From Pseudochelatococcus sp047501465 (lineage in GTDB: Bacteria; Pseudomonadota; Alphaproteobacteria; Rhizobiales; Beijerinckiaceae), in NCBI RefSeq assembly GCF_047501465.1, contig NZ_JAZDRL010000001.1:1054001-1118000 (forward strand): a DNA stretch of 64,000 bases. Direction: 5' to 3'. Within the stretch, counting starts at the first letter, position 1; the number at the start of each line of letters is the position of its first letter. This document shows, in pieces, positions 52,210-61,195 of the stretch. The notes under the pieces are model-generated. The model was not told where the DNA came from. It saw nothing but the letters and a program-made list of their open reading frames with translations, and made no database searches. A program made the translations under genes and the position numbers.

Positions 52210-53889
52210 ATGACATCGTTTTCATTCACAGTCGCCACCCGCGACCCCAAGGCATGGTTGACCGATATAACGAACACGTGGCCACGCATGCGCTGGCTAG
52301 TGGCATTCTCATCAGGGGCTCTGGGTGCCCTCGCAATGCCACCTTTTGGTTTGTGGCCGATACTTTTTCTGACATTGCCTGTTGCTGTCTGGCTTATAGA
52401 CACCTCCATGCGTGGCACGGCACCTATTGCACGCAAGGCAACACGGACAGCACTTTGCGGCTGGTGGTTTGGCTTTGGATATTTTGTTGCTGGCTTGTGG
52501 TGGCTTGGATCGGCATTTCTCGTCGATGCAGATGAGTTCTTATGGGCTCTTCCGCTTGGCGTTGTCGGATTGCCTATGGTTCTAGGGCTATTCACGGCCT
52601 TAGGCTTCGGCCTTTCTGGACTTATCTGGCGCAATGATTGTTGGCGGATATTGCTGTTTGCGGCGGCTCTCTCTGTTACTGAATGGCTGCGCGCTACTGT
52701 TCTAACTGGCTTTCCCTGGAATGCCTGGGGTATGGCCTATGGCCAGGGCGAGGCATTGGCGCAGATAGCCTCATTAGGCGGCCTGCACTGGCTAACGTTG
52801 CTGGTACTCTTTATCCACGCCGCACCGGCAACACTGGCCGATAAGGGCAGCACAGCACAGCGCTTCGTCATGCCAACAGTAGCAATGGTCATGCTAGCGC
52901 TGATAACAGGCTTTGGTGTATGGCGCATTCCGGCTGATCCCTCACCTACCCAGCCAGGAATCCACTTGCGCATCATGCAGCCCAATATCGATGAAGCAGA
53001 ACGCGGAGAACCTGCTTTTCGCGCAAATGTGATAGCCCGCTATGCCGCTATCAGCGGACAAAAGGGAGCCAACGGCGAGACACTTGCAGATGTAACACAT
53101 CTCATTTGGCCGGAGTCGGCATTTCCCTTTTTGATCGACCACACCCCGGCGGCATTGGAAGATATCGCTCAACTGCTTCCCACGAACACTGTGCTGATAA
53201 CTGGTGCCGCACGTGCTGAATTGCCGCTTCCTGGGGAACAACGTTACCGTTATTTCAATGCAATTCGTGCATATGATAGCAATGGTGCTTCGCTTGCCAC
53301 TTACGATAAGGTGCACCTGGTGCCCTTCGGCGAATATCTTCCCCTCGATAACCTTCTACGCAAATTGGGTATCCGGCAATTTGTGAACTCACCAGGCGGA
53401 TTTGAGGCAGGAACAGCGCGGGAGGCAATGACCGTACCCGGTTTGCCACCTATTTCACCCCTTATTTGCTACGAAGCAATTTTTCCCGATGAGGCCATTC
53501 TTAAGCAGCCCCCTTCCATTTCGGAAGAGCCAGCAATGCGTGCCGGCTTATTGCTGAACCTCACAAACGATGCATGGTTTGGAATTACGCCTGGCCCCTA
53601 TCAACATCTTGCGCAATCGCGACTGCGTGCCATCGAACAAGGATTGCCCATGGTACGCGCAGCTAACACCGGCATTTCTGCAGTTATTGATCCTTTCGGC
53701 AGATATGTCACCGCACCGCTCTCTCTTGGCGTTTCGGGCATAATTGACGCAAGCCTCCCACAACCACTGGATGATACATTTTACGTAAGTGTCAACAATC
53801 GCATCGGCGCGGGTCTTTATTGGCTCAGCATTTTATGCTTTGTTATGATTGGCTTTCTTATGCCACGTCAGAGTGAAAAACGAGGATGA
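52210..53889 (+). CDS. lnt: Apolipoprotein N-acyltransferase
   Basis: Lnt adds the third acyl chain to lipoproteins in the inner membrane. The 559 residues give about six N-terminal transmembrane segments (GALGALAMPPFGLWPILFLT onward) and a periplasmic nitrilase-like domain whose triad is visible: Glu in HLIWPESAFPFL, Lys in ATYDKVHLVPFGEYLP and Cys in PLICYEAIFPDE. A final hydrophobic helix (GLYWLSILCFVMIGFLMP) anchors the C terminus. ATG 52210 is the only good candidate; the ribosome-binding site is weak. Confidence 0.96.
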   Translation: MTSFSFTVATRDPKAWLTDITNTWPRMRWLVAFSSGALGALAMPPFGLWPILFLTLPVAVWLIDTSMRGTAPIARKATRTALCGWWFGFGYFVAGLWWLGSAFLVDADEFLWALPLGVVGLPMVLGLFTALGFGLSGLIWRNDCWRILLFAAALSVTEWLRATVLTGFPWNAWGMAYGQGEALAQIASLGGLHWLTLLVLFIHAAPATLADKGSTAQRFVMPTVAMVMLALITGFGVWRIPADPSPTQPGIHLRIMQPNIDEAERGEPAFRANVIARYAAISGQKGANGETLADVTHLIWPESAFPFLIDHTPAALEDIAQLLPTNTVLITGAARAELPLPGEQRYRYFNAIRAYDSNGASLATYDKVHLVPFGEYLPLDNLLRKLGIRQFVNSPGGFEAGTAREAMTVPGLPPISPLICYEAIFPDEAILKQPPSISEEPAMRAGLLLNLTNDAWFGITPGPYQHLAQSRLRAIEQGLPMVRAANTGISAVIDPFGRYVTAPLSLGVSGIIDASLPQPLDDTFYVSVNNRIGAGLYWLSILCFVMIGFLMPRQSEKRG

Positions 53890-54085
53890 AACGATCGAAA
53901 AACTGATATTTTTTTGACACCATGTACATTTTCCAAGATACAGGGGAACGAAAACCCTTGTGCAGTGTTATGAATTCAATGGGATAGAAGTGAAATTGTG
54001 TGGGTCTTAGATTTCCTTGATAGGCTTGGCATCCATTGATATAAGCTGCTTAGTTGAGGGTTATGATGAGCAATCCTTAGGCAGG

Positions 54086-54160
54086 ATGAATATTATGACA
54101 ATGCTGGACAATATTGACGATGACGATCTCCCTACACTTGGCGTCCCTTTGAGAGGCTAG
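54086..54160 (+). CDS. Putative 24-residue (or 21) leader peptide upstream of the XRE gene
   Basis: An acidic short ORF, MNIMTMLDNIDDDDLPTLGV then PLRG; ATG 54086 or 54095, the latter with AGGA eight bases upstream. Its stop codon ends one base before the GTG of the downstream XRE gene, and the GAGAGG that would serve the XRE start lies inside its last codons. This spacing suggests translational coupling or a regulatory uORF. Coding status is unproven. Confidence 0.42.
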   Translation: MNIMTMLDNIDDDDLPTLGVPLRG

Positions 54161-54161
54161 A

Positions 54162-54572
54162 GTGACCAATAACGCGAATAAGATCGACATTTATGTCGGC
54201 GGCCGTGTCAAAGCGAGGCGCCAGGTACTCGGTATAAGCCAGGAAAAGTTGGGCGGCGCGCTCGGCGTTACATTCCAGCAAGTGCAGAAGTACGAAAAAG
54301 GCAGCAACCGTATTAGTGCCAGCCGTCTGCAACAGATCGGTGCGGTTTTAGGTGTGCCTGCAGCCTACTTCTTTGAAGGATTGCAGGGATTAACAGGCGG
54401 CCTCTCCGGCTTTGCTGAAGAAGCGCAAGCACCCTTTAAAAACGATATAATCTCAACAGATGAAGGCATGCAGCTCATGCGCGCCTTTTTACGGATTGAA
54501 GATCCTTCTGTGCGACGCCGAATCATCGAACTTGTCGAATCCATTGCCGGCACCCCTGCTGAGGTTGCCTGA
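54162..54572 (+). CDS. XRE-family transcriptional regulator (PraR-like)
   Basis: A 136-residue regulator with an N-terminal helix-turn-helix (VGGRVKARRQVLGISQEKLG, VTFQQVQKYEKGSNRISASR) and a helical C-terminal part (DEGMQLMRAFLRIEDPSVRR). It closely resembles the HTH protein that sits before metK across Rhizobiales, including PraR of Rhizobium, which controls biofilm and quorum-sensing genes. Start GTG 54162 uses GAGAGG upstream. Naming it PraR would need an alignment. Confidence 0.88.
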   Translation: MTNNANKIDIYVGGRVKARRQVLGISQEKLGGALGVTFQQVQKYEKGSNRISASRLQQIGAVLGVPAAYFFEGLQGLTGGLSGFAEEAQAPFKNDIISTDEGMQLMRAFLRIEDPSVRRRIIELVESIAGTPAEVA

Positions 54573-54787
54573 TATAGCGCCTGTGAGCATTTTTTTTCAT
54601 TAATTCGTTCTTTTTAGAGAACGGGTTCGATATCCCGTCTTGACCGCATCGCGACATACTGCCAAAAGTCGAAGTCTTTGAGGAAACCTTGAGCGCGAAG
54701 GTCTGATCGTGCGGTTGTGTAACCGTATTCATTCAGCTGCTCTCTGGTATCCCGTCCGGCAACGTCTCAAAGCAGGGGTATTGGATC

Positions 54788-55960
54788 GTGTCGCGCCAAA
54801 ATTATCTTTTCACCAGTGAATCGGTTTCCGAAGGGCACCCGGATAAGGTCTGCGACCGCATTTCAGACGCTATCGTCGATGCTTATCTCGCAGTTGAACC
54901 TGAAGCACGCGTGGCATGCGAAACACTTGCGACGACGAACCGTCTCGTAATTGCGGGTGAAGTTCGCGGCCCGGCCACGATCACTGCCGATTACGTTTCT
55001 CATCTCGCACGCCTTGCCATCAAGGACATCGGCTACGAGCAGGATGGCTTCCACTGGCAGGATGCCGACATCGAAGTGCTGCTGCACGCGCAATCCAGCG
55101 ATATCGCGCAGGGCGTTGATGCGGCTGGCAACAAGGACGAAGGCGCGGGCGACCAGGGCATCATGTTCGGTTACGCATGCCGCGAAACGCCAGAGCTGAT
55201 GCCTGCGCCAATTTACTACGCTCACCGCATTCTCAAGCGCCTCGCACTCGCACGCCATTCAGGCGAAGCTGCGATACTCGGCCCTGATGCCAAGAGCCAG
55301 GTGACTGTCCGCTACGAAAACGGCCAGCCCGTTGGCGTTACACAGCTCGTTCTGTCTACACAGCATCTTGATGAGAGCCTCAACTCGAACGACGTGCGTG
55401 CGATTGTTGAGCCTTACATCCGCGAATCCCTGCCAGAAGGCTGGATCGACGCAAACACCATCTGGCACGTGAACCCCACAGGCAAGTTCGTGATCGGTGG
55501 CCCCGATGGCGACACGGGCCTTACAGGCCGCAAGATCATCGTGGATACCTACGGCGGTGCAGCTCCTCATGGCGGCGGCGCGTTTTCGGGCAAGGATCCA
55601 ACGAAAGTTGACCGTTCTGCAGCCTATGCAGCACGCTATCTGGCGAAGAACGTGGTGGCGGCGGATCTTGCTGATCGCATCACCATCCAGCTGTCGTACG
55701 CTATCGGCGTGGCACAGCCACTGTCGCTTTATGTCGATACACACGGCACAGGCCGCGTGGATGAGGCCAGGCTCGAAAAGGCACTGCTGAAGGTGATCGA
55801 CCTGTCGCCTCGCGGCATCCGCGAGCACCTGTCGCTCAACCGTCCTATCTATGCCCGCACAGCGGCCTACGGCCACTTCGGGCGTGCGCCAGAGGCCGAT
55901 GGCGGCTTCTCATGGGAACGCACGGACCTTATCGATGCCATCCGTTCATCGGTAGCTTGA
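54788..55960 (+). CDS. metK: S-adenosylmethionine synthetase
   Basis: A 390-residue methionine adenosyltransferase forming SAM from ATP and methionine. It has SEGHPDKVCDRISDA, GAGDQGIMFGYACRETPELM (substrate loop) and FVIGGPDGDTGLTGRKIIVD with DTYGGAAPHGGGAFSGKDPT. Length and motifs fit the Rhizobiales enzyme. Translation starts at GTG 54788, with AGGGG upstream. The preceding 215 bases contain a small hairpin (GTTCT ttttag AGAAC near 54608) but no SAM riboswitch that I can recognise. Confidence 0.97.
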   Translation: MSRQNYLFTSESVSEGHPDKVCDRISDAIVDAYLAVEPEARVACETLATTNRLVIAGEVRGPATITADYVSHLARLAIKDIGYEQDGFHWQDADIEVLLHAQSSDIAQGVDAAGNKDEGAGDQGIMFGYACRETPELMPAPIYYAHRILKRLALARHSGEAAILGPDAKSQVTVRYENGQPVGVTQLVLSTQHLDESLNSNDVRAIVEPYIRESLPEGWIDANTIWHVNPTGKFVIGGPDGDTGLTGRKIIVDTYGGAAPHGGGAFSGKDPTKVDRSAAYAARYLAKNVVAADLADRITIQLSYAIGVAQPLSLYVDTHGTGRVDEARLEKALLKVIDLSPRGIREHLSLNRPIYARTAAYGHFGRAPEADGGFSWERTDLIDAIRSSVA

Positions 55961-55969
55961 CCGGTTGTC

Positions 55970-56692
55970 ATGATAACGGCTGATATGCCATCTGCCATTG
56001 CAGATGATAACGATAATGAAACCCTGCGCGGCGCCTTTTACGGGCGCCGCAAGGGTAAGAAATTGCGTGATCGACAGACTGATCTGATCAACGAGCTACT
56101 GCCCAAGCTACGCTTGCCGGAAGAAGGCCCGATATCACCGCGCGATCTGTTTGATACGCCAATTGATGATATATGGCTTGAGATCGGTTTCGGCGGCGGT
56201 GAGCATCTGATTGCGCAGGCATTAGCGCATCGCAACATCGGCATTATTGGCTGCGAACCGTTCATCAACGGCATGGCGAAGCTGCTCAGCATGCTGGATG
56301 AGGAGGACATCACCAACGTGCGTCTGCACGATGCCGATGCAATCCCGGTCATTGCACGACTGCCAGAAGCCAGCATCAGCAGGGCTTATATTCTCTATCC
56401 CGATCCATGGCCCAAGCGCCGTCACCGCAAGCGTCGTATTGTGTCGGATGAATCGTTAGCCATGCTGGCACGCGTCATCCGCCCTGGCGGGTTGTTGCGC
56501 TTTGCGACCGATATCGATGACTACGCAGCATGGACACTGGCGCGCCTTGAGCGCTCGCCTGACTTTGTCTGGCAGGCGGAACGCGCTGATGACTGGCGTC
56601 AGCCATGGGATGGCTGGATTAGCACGCGCTATGAGCAAAAGGCATTCCGCGAAGGCCGCACACCAAGCTACATCACTGCCGTACGTCGCTAG
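55970..56692 (+). CDS. trmB: tRNA (guanine-N7)-methyltransferase TrmB
   Basis: TrmB makes m7G46 in the variable loop of tRNA using SAM. The 240 residues include the SAM motif WLEIGFGGGEHLIAQALAHR, IGCEPFINGMAKLLSMLDEE and the family signature AYILYPDPWPKRRHRKRRIV. It follows metK by nine bases, so SAM supply and use are co-transcribed, and it ends the miaB-to-trmB block. A hairpin lies 23 bases after the stop. Confidence 0.96.
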   Translation: MITADMPSAIADDNDNETLRGAFYGRRKGKKLRDRQTDLINELLPKLRLPEEGPISPRDLFDTPIDDIWLEIGFGGGEHLIAQALAHRNIGIIGCEPFINGMAKLLSMLDEEDITNVRLHDADAIPVIARLPEASISRAYILYPDPWPKRRHRKRRIVSDESLAMLARVIRPGGLLRFATDIDDYAAWTLARLERSPDFVWQAERADDWRQPWDGWISTRYEQKAFREGRTPSYITAVRR

Positions 56693-56715
56693 GCAAGTTG
56701 CGGTAAAAAATAAAG

Positions 56716-56760
56716 ATTAGAGCAAAATGCATTCAAGTTGAGTCGGGATTTTGCTCTAAT
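56716..56760. terminator. Gene-end hairpin, AGAGCAAAAT family, between convergent trmB and ispA
   Basis: ATTAGAGCAAAAT pairs exactly with ATTTTGCTCTAAT around a 19-base loop (gcattcaagttgagtcggg). The same arms and loop length recur at 62925-62971, and with small changes at 63312-63349. Confidence 0.8.
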
Positions 56761-56771
56761 CATTGGTTTGT

Positions 56772-56815
56772 GCATCAGATTTATCAAAAACCGGCATCCA
56801 CTTTCTGGTCTGATG
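56772..56815 (+). repeat. 44-nt intergenic palindromic repeat, copy B
   Basis: Begins GCATCAGATTTATCAAAAAC and ends CACTTTCTGGTCTGATG; partner of the element at 8537-8580. The core AAAAACCGGCATCCACTTT resembles short interspersed repeats common in Rhizobiales genomes. Confidence 0.6.
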
Positions 56816-56885
56816 TAATGAAGCGCAGCTCTGACTTTATCAGATGATCCTGCGCTCTAACTGCCACCGGATGGAATTGGACTCT

Positions 56886-57860
56886 TCAAGACTTACGTGT
56901 CACTGTAAACCGTGCAGCGGCGCGGAGAGTGTCAGCCTTTTCGCCAAAGCGCTCCAGAGCATTCATAGCCTTATCGACCAGGCTATCGCACTCCATGCGG
57001 GCGCGTTCGATGCCAAGCACATCGACGAGCGTTGCCTTGCCCTTTTCAGCATCCTTGGCAACGCGCTTACCCATTGCAGCAGCGTTTGATTCGCGATCCA
57101 GCAGATCGTCCGCCACCTGAAACGCTGCACCGATGGCACGGCCAAAATTGCCCAGCGCCTGGCGATCTTCAAGCGATGCATGCCCGATAAGGGCCCCTGC
57201 CTCAACAGAATAAGCGATCAGCGCACCGGTTTTCATCGCCTGTAAACGACGTATGCGCGCTTCATCCATCAGCACTTCGCCATACCGGCCTTCTGCAGCC
57301 AGATCGAGCATCTGTCCGCCGACCATCCCGCCAAGCCCTGCCGCCCGTGCCAAGCCCTGCACGAAAGAAATGCGAATCGCTGGATCAGGGTGCGTGCTTT
57401 CATCCGCAACAACATCAAACGCCATCGTCAGCAACGCATCACCGGCCAGAATAGCAGTGGCTTCATCGAAAGCCTTGTGGACAGTTGGCTGGCCACGGCG
57501 CAGATCGTCATCATCCATGGCAGGCAGATCGTCATGCACCAGCGAATAACCGTGCACCAGCTCCAGCGCGCAGGCGCCGTTAAGCGCTTGCGTGAAGGGC
57601 ACGCCAAAGAGAGCCGCAGTCTCAATAACCAGAAAGGGCCGCAATCGCTTGCCCCCCCCCAACATGGCATGGCGCATGGCAGCAACCAGACGGGCAGGCC
57701 GGGCAATCTCGCCCCTGCGGGGGTTATCCTCGAAAAGTGCGGCGATACGCTCCTCTACTGCTTGCGCAACTGCCGCCAAACGGCGCTCAAACGCTGCTTC
57801 ACCCGCATGCTCGTTGGCTGCCAGATGCGTGCCCTCGTTCTGCGTCACCCCTTGAATCAT
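56886..57860 (-). CDS. ispA: Farnesyl/geranyl diphosphate synthase (IspA-type polyprenyl synthetase)
   Basis: A 324-residue trans-prenyltransferase. The first aspartate motif is VHDDLPAMDDDDLRRG, the second FQVADDLLDRESNAA; GGGKRLRPFL binds diphosphate. The residues before the first motif (LELVHGYSLVHDD) suggest farnesyl diphosphate as product, but geranylgeranyl cannot be excluded. ATG 57860 has GGAAGGCGAGG upstream; the longer frame to 57914 is unlikely. A run of nine G residues (C on the plus strand, 57652-57660) encodes the GGG before KRLRP and could slip. Confidence 0.93.
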   Translation of the reverse strand: MIQGVTQNEGTHLAANEHAGEAAFERRLAAVAQAVEERIAALFEDNPRRGEIARPARLVAAMRHAMLGGGKRLRPFLVIETAALFGVPFTQALNGACALELVHGYSLVHDDLPAMDDDDLRRGQPTVHKAFDEATAILAGDALLTMAFDVVADESTHPDPAIRISFVQGLARAAGLGGMVGGQMLDLAAEGRYGEVLMDEARIRRLQAMKTGALIAYSVEAGALIGHASLEDRQALGNFGRAIGAAFQVADDLLDRESNAAAMGKRVAKDAEKGKATLVDVLGIERARMECDSLVDKAMNALERFGEKADTLRAAARFTVTRKS

Positions 57861-58037
57861 TAACCTCGCCTTCCATTCGCGCTTAGGATGCGTCTTCACA
57901 AATTCAACCAACACACAGTATGATCAAACCCTACGCCTCCTGAGACATTCGGCAGATTGATCATTGCTGATTATCTCTCTTGTTTCAGCTTCGATTGCCC
58001 CTGTCCATAGCATGGGTCAAGGACAATACCCCAGGAT

Positions 58038-58784
58038 ATGTCGAACAGGAGAAGCATGCCAACGCAGCGGCAATCAAGGCGAGCACAACCAGCGCCTGAG
58101 CGGATGCCCACAAGCGCACGCATGCGCCAGCTTATGCGACGCTTGAAGATCATTGCGCTGATCCTGGTGATGCTCCCTATCGCATTGCTGACGCTTTACA
58201 GCTTCGTTCCGCCCGTTTCCACATTGATGCTGGGGCGCTGGATTACACTGCAGCCGGTAACGCGGGACTGGGTGGCGCTGGACGACATCGCCCCCGCTTT
58301 GCCACAGGCAGTAATCGCGGCTGAAGATTCGCGATTCTGTCTCCATGGTGGCATTGATTGGAGCGCGCTGCGGCATGTCGTGGACCGTGCGGGCGAAAAC
58401 GGCCCCACACGCGGTGCATCCACAATACCGATGCAGACTGTCAAAAACCTTGTTCTGTGGCCGGGGCGCTCTTATTTGCGCAAGGGGCTGGAGCTGCCAT
58501 TATCTGTCTATGCCGATATTATCTGGTCAAAACGGCGGATGATGGAAAATTATCTCAACGTGGCTGAATGGGGCGAAGGTATTTTTGGCGCAGAGGCTGC
58601 CGCACGGCGCTACTTCAACAAAAGCGCCAAGAACCTCTCCCGCCGTGAAGCCGCATTATTGGCAGCCGCACTGCCGAATCCACGCCAGCGCAACCCCGCA
58701 CAACCCGCGCGCTTCCATGCACGTGGCGCCAACGCCATCATCATGCGCATGGGTAATGAAGACACCAGCTGCCTTGCACGCTAG
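58038..58784 (+). CDS. mtgA: Monofunctional peptidoglycan glycosyltransferase MtgA
   Basis: A 248-residue GT51 enzyme that polymerises lipid II. A basic N-terminal tail and one transmembrane helix (IIALILVMLPIALLTLYSFV) precede the catalytic domain with the Glu in IAAEDSRFCLHGGIDW and the motifs RGASTIPMQTVKNLVLW, KRRMMENYLNVAEWGEGIFG (second Glu) and RREAALLAAALPNP. No transpeptidase domain is attached. It is divergent from ispA and 165 bases before rpmF. Confidence 0.96.
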   Translation: MSNRRSMPTQRQSRRAQPAPERMPTSARMRQLMRRLKIIALILVMLPIALLTLYSFVPPVSTLMLGRWITLQPVTRDWVALDDIAPALPQAVIAAEDSRFCLHGGIDWSALRHVVDRAGENGPTRGASTIPMQTVKNLVLWPGRSYLRKGLELPLSVYADIIWSKRRMMENYLNVAEWGEGIFGAEAAARRYFNKSAKNLSRREAALLAAALPNPRQRNPAQPARFHARGANAIIMRMGNEDTSCLAR

Positions 58785-58949
58785 GTAAATCCAAGCGATT
58801 ATAAAGCAGTGAGAGCGATTTTAAAATCAGGTCAAAAAGAACTAGCCAAGCGTGCAAGAATCTAGTAGAAGCCCGCATCCATTGAAATTTAAACGTGGAT
58901 GGGATGCATCCGGATTCGCCGGATCGTTACCATTGATCGGAGTTGAGCT

Positions 58950-59135
58950 ATGGCCGTTCCTAAAAGAAAAACCTCGCCATCGAAGCGCGGCCACCGCCGT
59001 TCCGCAGATGCGTTGGCTAATCCTACATACGTTGAAGACAAGAACTCAGGCGAGCTTCGCCGTCCTCATCACGTCGACCTGAAGTCGGGCATGTACCGTG
59101 GCCGTCAGATTCTGAAGGCGCAGACCGAGGCTTGA
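58950..59135 (+). CDS. rpmF: 50S ribosomal protein L32
   Basis: A 61-residue L32 (MAVPKRKTSPSKRGHRRSAD, DLKSGMYRGRQIL) of the cysteine-free alphaproteobacterial type. GGAG before the ATG supports the start. It is downstream of mtgA as in many Rhizobiales, and a hairpin follows about 80 bases later. Confidence 0.97.
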   Translation: MAVPKRKTSPSKRGHRRSADALANPTYVEDKNSGELRRPHHVDLKSGMYRGRQILKAQTEA

Positions 59136-59489
59136 TTGCCCTCGCTCGCTTACCAGACGTGAGGGCCACAGCATTGTAGCCTGAACTGTCTGGTGGTTGA
59201 CAAATAAGACCTTTCAACACGCCGTCCATCACTCGATGGGCGGCGTGTTGCTATTGAAAAGCCGTTATGTGGAGATTTACGCTCCTACGAGCACAAAACC
59301 CAACATATCCATGAGCAATTTCAGAATGCCGGACGTTCTGAATGAAGCAGAACTGCGCTTTAATCTTTATATTTTACAGAAGCTTGCGTTCAATTCGGCG
59401 AACCCAATAAAACCCAAACTGCTCTGGATCTCGCTCAATGCAACGACCGTCATAGCATCAGAATCCTTACCTGGTACCTCAAGGCGAAA
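59136..59489. other. Intergenic region between convergent rpmF and the ThDP enzyme
   Basis: Holds the hairpin at 59215-59250. A 103-codon plus-strand frame (59197-59508) is not credible as a gene. Nothing else is recognised. Confidence 0.5.
59215..59250. terminator. Hairpin terminator after rpmF
   Basis: CAACACGCCG-t-CCAT pairs with ATGG-g-CGGCGTGTTG around a short loop, a 14-bp interrupted stem. A weak U-run follows (CTATTG). Confidence 0.7.
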
Positions 59490-61169
59490 CTATTGCTGTT
59501 GTTGCTGAGCTTGCTGGCGAATTTGGCTAAGGCTCATTTTGGGCGTCAGCGCTTCGGGATCAATGCGAATCTCGATCAGCGCAGGGCGTCCTGATTCTTG
59601 CGCCCGTGCGAAGGCTGGAGCGAAATCGGCGGTTTTTTCGACAATCTCTCCATGTGCACCAAAGGCACGTGCCAGCGCTGCGAAATCGGGGTTGACCAAT
59701 TGCGTGCCCGATACCCGCCCCGGATAGCGGCGCTCCTGATGCATGCGGATCGTACCGTACATACCATTATTGACGACAAGCACGATAATGTTTGCGTCAT
59801 ATTGCATGGCGGTAGCAAGTTCCTGCCCATTCATCAAAAAGCAGCCATCACCCGCGAAGGCCACAACAGTACGCTCTGGATGTGTGAGCTTGGCTGCAAT
59901 CGCTGCTGGCACGCCATACCCCATTGAACCATTGGTAGGTCCAAGCTGCGTGCGGAAGGTGCGGTACTGATGGAAGCGATGCACCCAGGTGGCATAGTTT
60001 CCCGCGCCTGTGGTGAGTATGGCATCAACCGGCAGATGCTCACGCAGCCATGCCATGACATCGCCCATCTGCACCGCACCTGGCGTCTGCGGATGCGCAA
60101 GGTTTGCGCGATACTCAGCATTGGCCTGCTGCGTCCAAACACGCCAGGCAGGGTTCTGGATTGGCGCCAACGTCCGCACAGCGCGCGCGAATGATGCTGC
60201 ATCAGCATTGATCGGCAATGTGGCGTGATACACACGCCCCAGCTCCTCCGCCCCGGAATGCACGTGAATGAGTGTCTGGCGCGGTGTGGGAATATCAATC
60301 AGCGTATAGCCAGCTGTTGTCGTTTCACCAAGCCGCGCACCCACGACGATCAGACAATCGCTCTCACTCACCCGTTGGTTGAGGGCAGCAGATGCGGCAA
60401 AGCCCAGATCGCCTGCATAATTGGGGTGGGTATTGTCAAACAGATCCTGACAGCGGAATGAGGCTGCTACCGGCAGATGCATCGCCTCGCTGAACGCGCG
60501 AATATCGGCTACAGCGTCCTTATTCCAGCCGCTGCCGCCAACGATCATCAGTGGTTGCTTCGCCTGCGCAATCAGATGAGCGAGTTCCTGCACCTGCGTA
60601 TCGCTGACACCGATTTCGGCACGACGATAGGCGGGGGCATCGCTAACGCTGACGACATCGGTCAGCATATCTTCCGGCAACGCAACCACGACCGGGCCGG
60701 GACGACCATTGACCGCCCGGTGAAACGCCTGCGAGATGATTTCGGGAATGCGTTCGGCCTGATCAATCTCCACAACCCATTTCGCAATAGGCGAGAACAT
60801 CCGCCGATAATCGATCTCCTGAAACGCCTCGCGATCCCGCTGATCCCGCGCGACCTGCCCGATGAAGAGGATCATCGGGGTTGAATCCTGAAACGCGGTA
60901 TGCACACCGATGGAGGCATTCGTCGCCCCGGGGCCGCGCGTTACAAAGCAAATGCCGGGCTTGCCCGTGAGCTTGCCATAGGCCTCAGCCATATAGGCCG
61001 CACCGCCCTCCTGCCGACACACAACAAGCGCGATATCATCAGACGCATCATGCAATGCATCGAGGGCTGCGAGATAACTCTCCCCCGGCACGCAAAATGC
61101 TCGATTAACGCCATGAATGCGCAAAGCATCAATCAGAACCTGACCACCGGTGCGGGTGTTGCTTATCAT
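59490..61169 (-). CDS. Thiamine-diphosphate enzyme of the acetolactate-synthase superfamily
   Basis: A 559-residue ThDP-dependent enzyme with the usual three domains: the pyrimidine-binding N-domain (CVPGESYLAALDAL, catalytic-type Glu in VVCRQEGGAAYMAEAYGKLT), the central domain (about 190-330) and the diphosphate-binding domain with GDG...NN (FAGDGCFLMNGQELATAMQY, NIIVLVVNNGMYGT). It resembles acetolactate synthase, glyoxylate carboligase or benzoylformate decarboxylase, but specificity is not obvious; no small regulatory subunit gene adjoins. The C terminus ends in a Gln-rich tail (RQQAQQQQQ). It is next to an Lrp gene and lysine-catabolic genes, perhaps by function. Confidence 0.87.
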   Translation of the reverse strand: MISNTRTGGQVLIDALRIHGVNRAFCVPGESYLAALDALHDASDDIALVVCRQEGGAAYMAEAYGKLTGKPGICFVTRGPGATNASIGVHTAFQDSTPMILFIGQVARDQRDREAFQEIDYRRMFSPIAKWVVEIDQAERIPEIISQAFHRAVNGRPGPVVVALPEDMLTDVVSVSDAPAYRRAEIGVSDTQVQELAHLIAQAKQPLMIVGGSGWNKDAVADIRAFSEAMHLPVAASFRCQDLFDNTHPNYAGDLGFAASAALNQRVSESDCLIVVGARLGETTTAGYTLIDIPTPRQTLIHVHSGAEELGRVYHATLPINADAASFARAVRTLAPIQNPAWRVWTQQANAEYRANLAHPQTPGAVQMGDVMAWLREHLPVDAILTTGAGNYATWVHRFHQYRTFRTQLGPTNGSMGYGVPAAIAAKLTHPERTVVAFAGDGCFLMNGQELATAMQYDANIIVLVVNNGMYGTIRMHQERRYPGRVSGTQLVNPDFAALARAFGAHGEIVEKTADFAPAFARAQESGRPALIEIRIDPEALTPKMSLSQIRQQAQQQQQ

Positions 61170-61195
61170 GCGCGTTCCCCTTGCTTTTTCGTTTT

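Noticed and set aside
54620..54650. GGGTTCGATATCCCG resembling a tRNA T-arm
   Set aside because: The loop is eight bases, the conserved C61 is missing and no acceptor, D or anticodon arm fits around it.
54573..54787. Possible SAM riboswitch before metK
   Set aside because: No SAM-I, SAM-II or SAM/SAH core elements could be recognised; only a small hairpin is present.
59197..59508. 103-codon plus-strand frame ending in a Cys run
   Set aside because: It runs through a hairpin and then antisense to the Gln-rich tail of the ThDP enzyme; no ribosome-binding site or domain.
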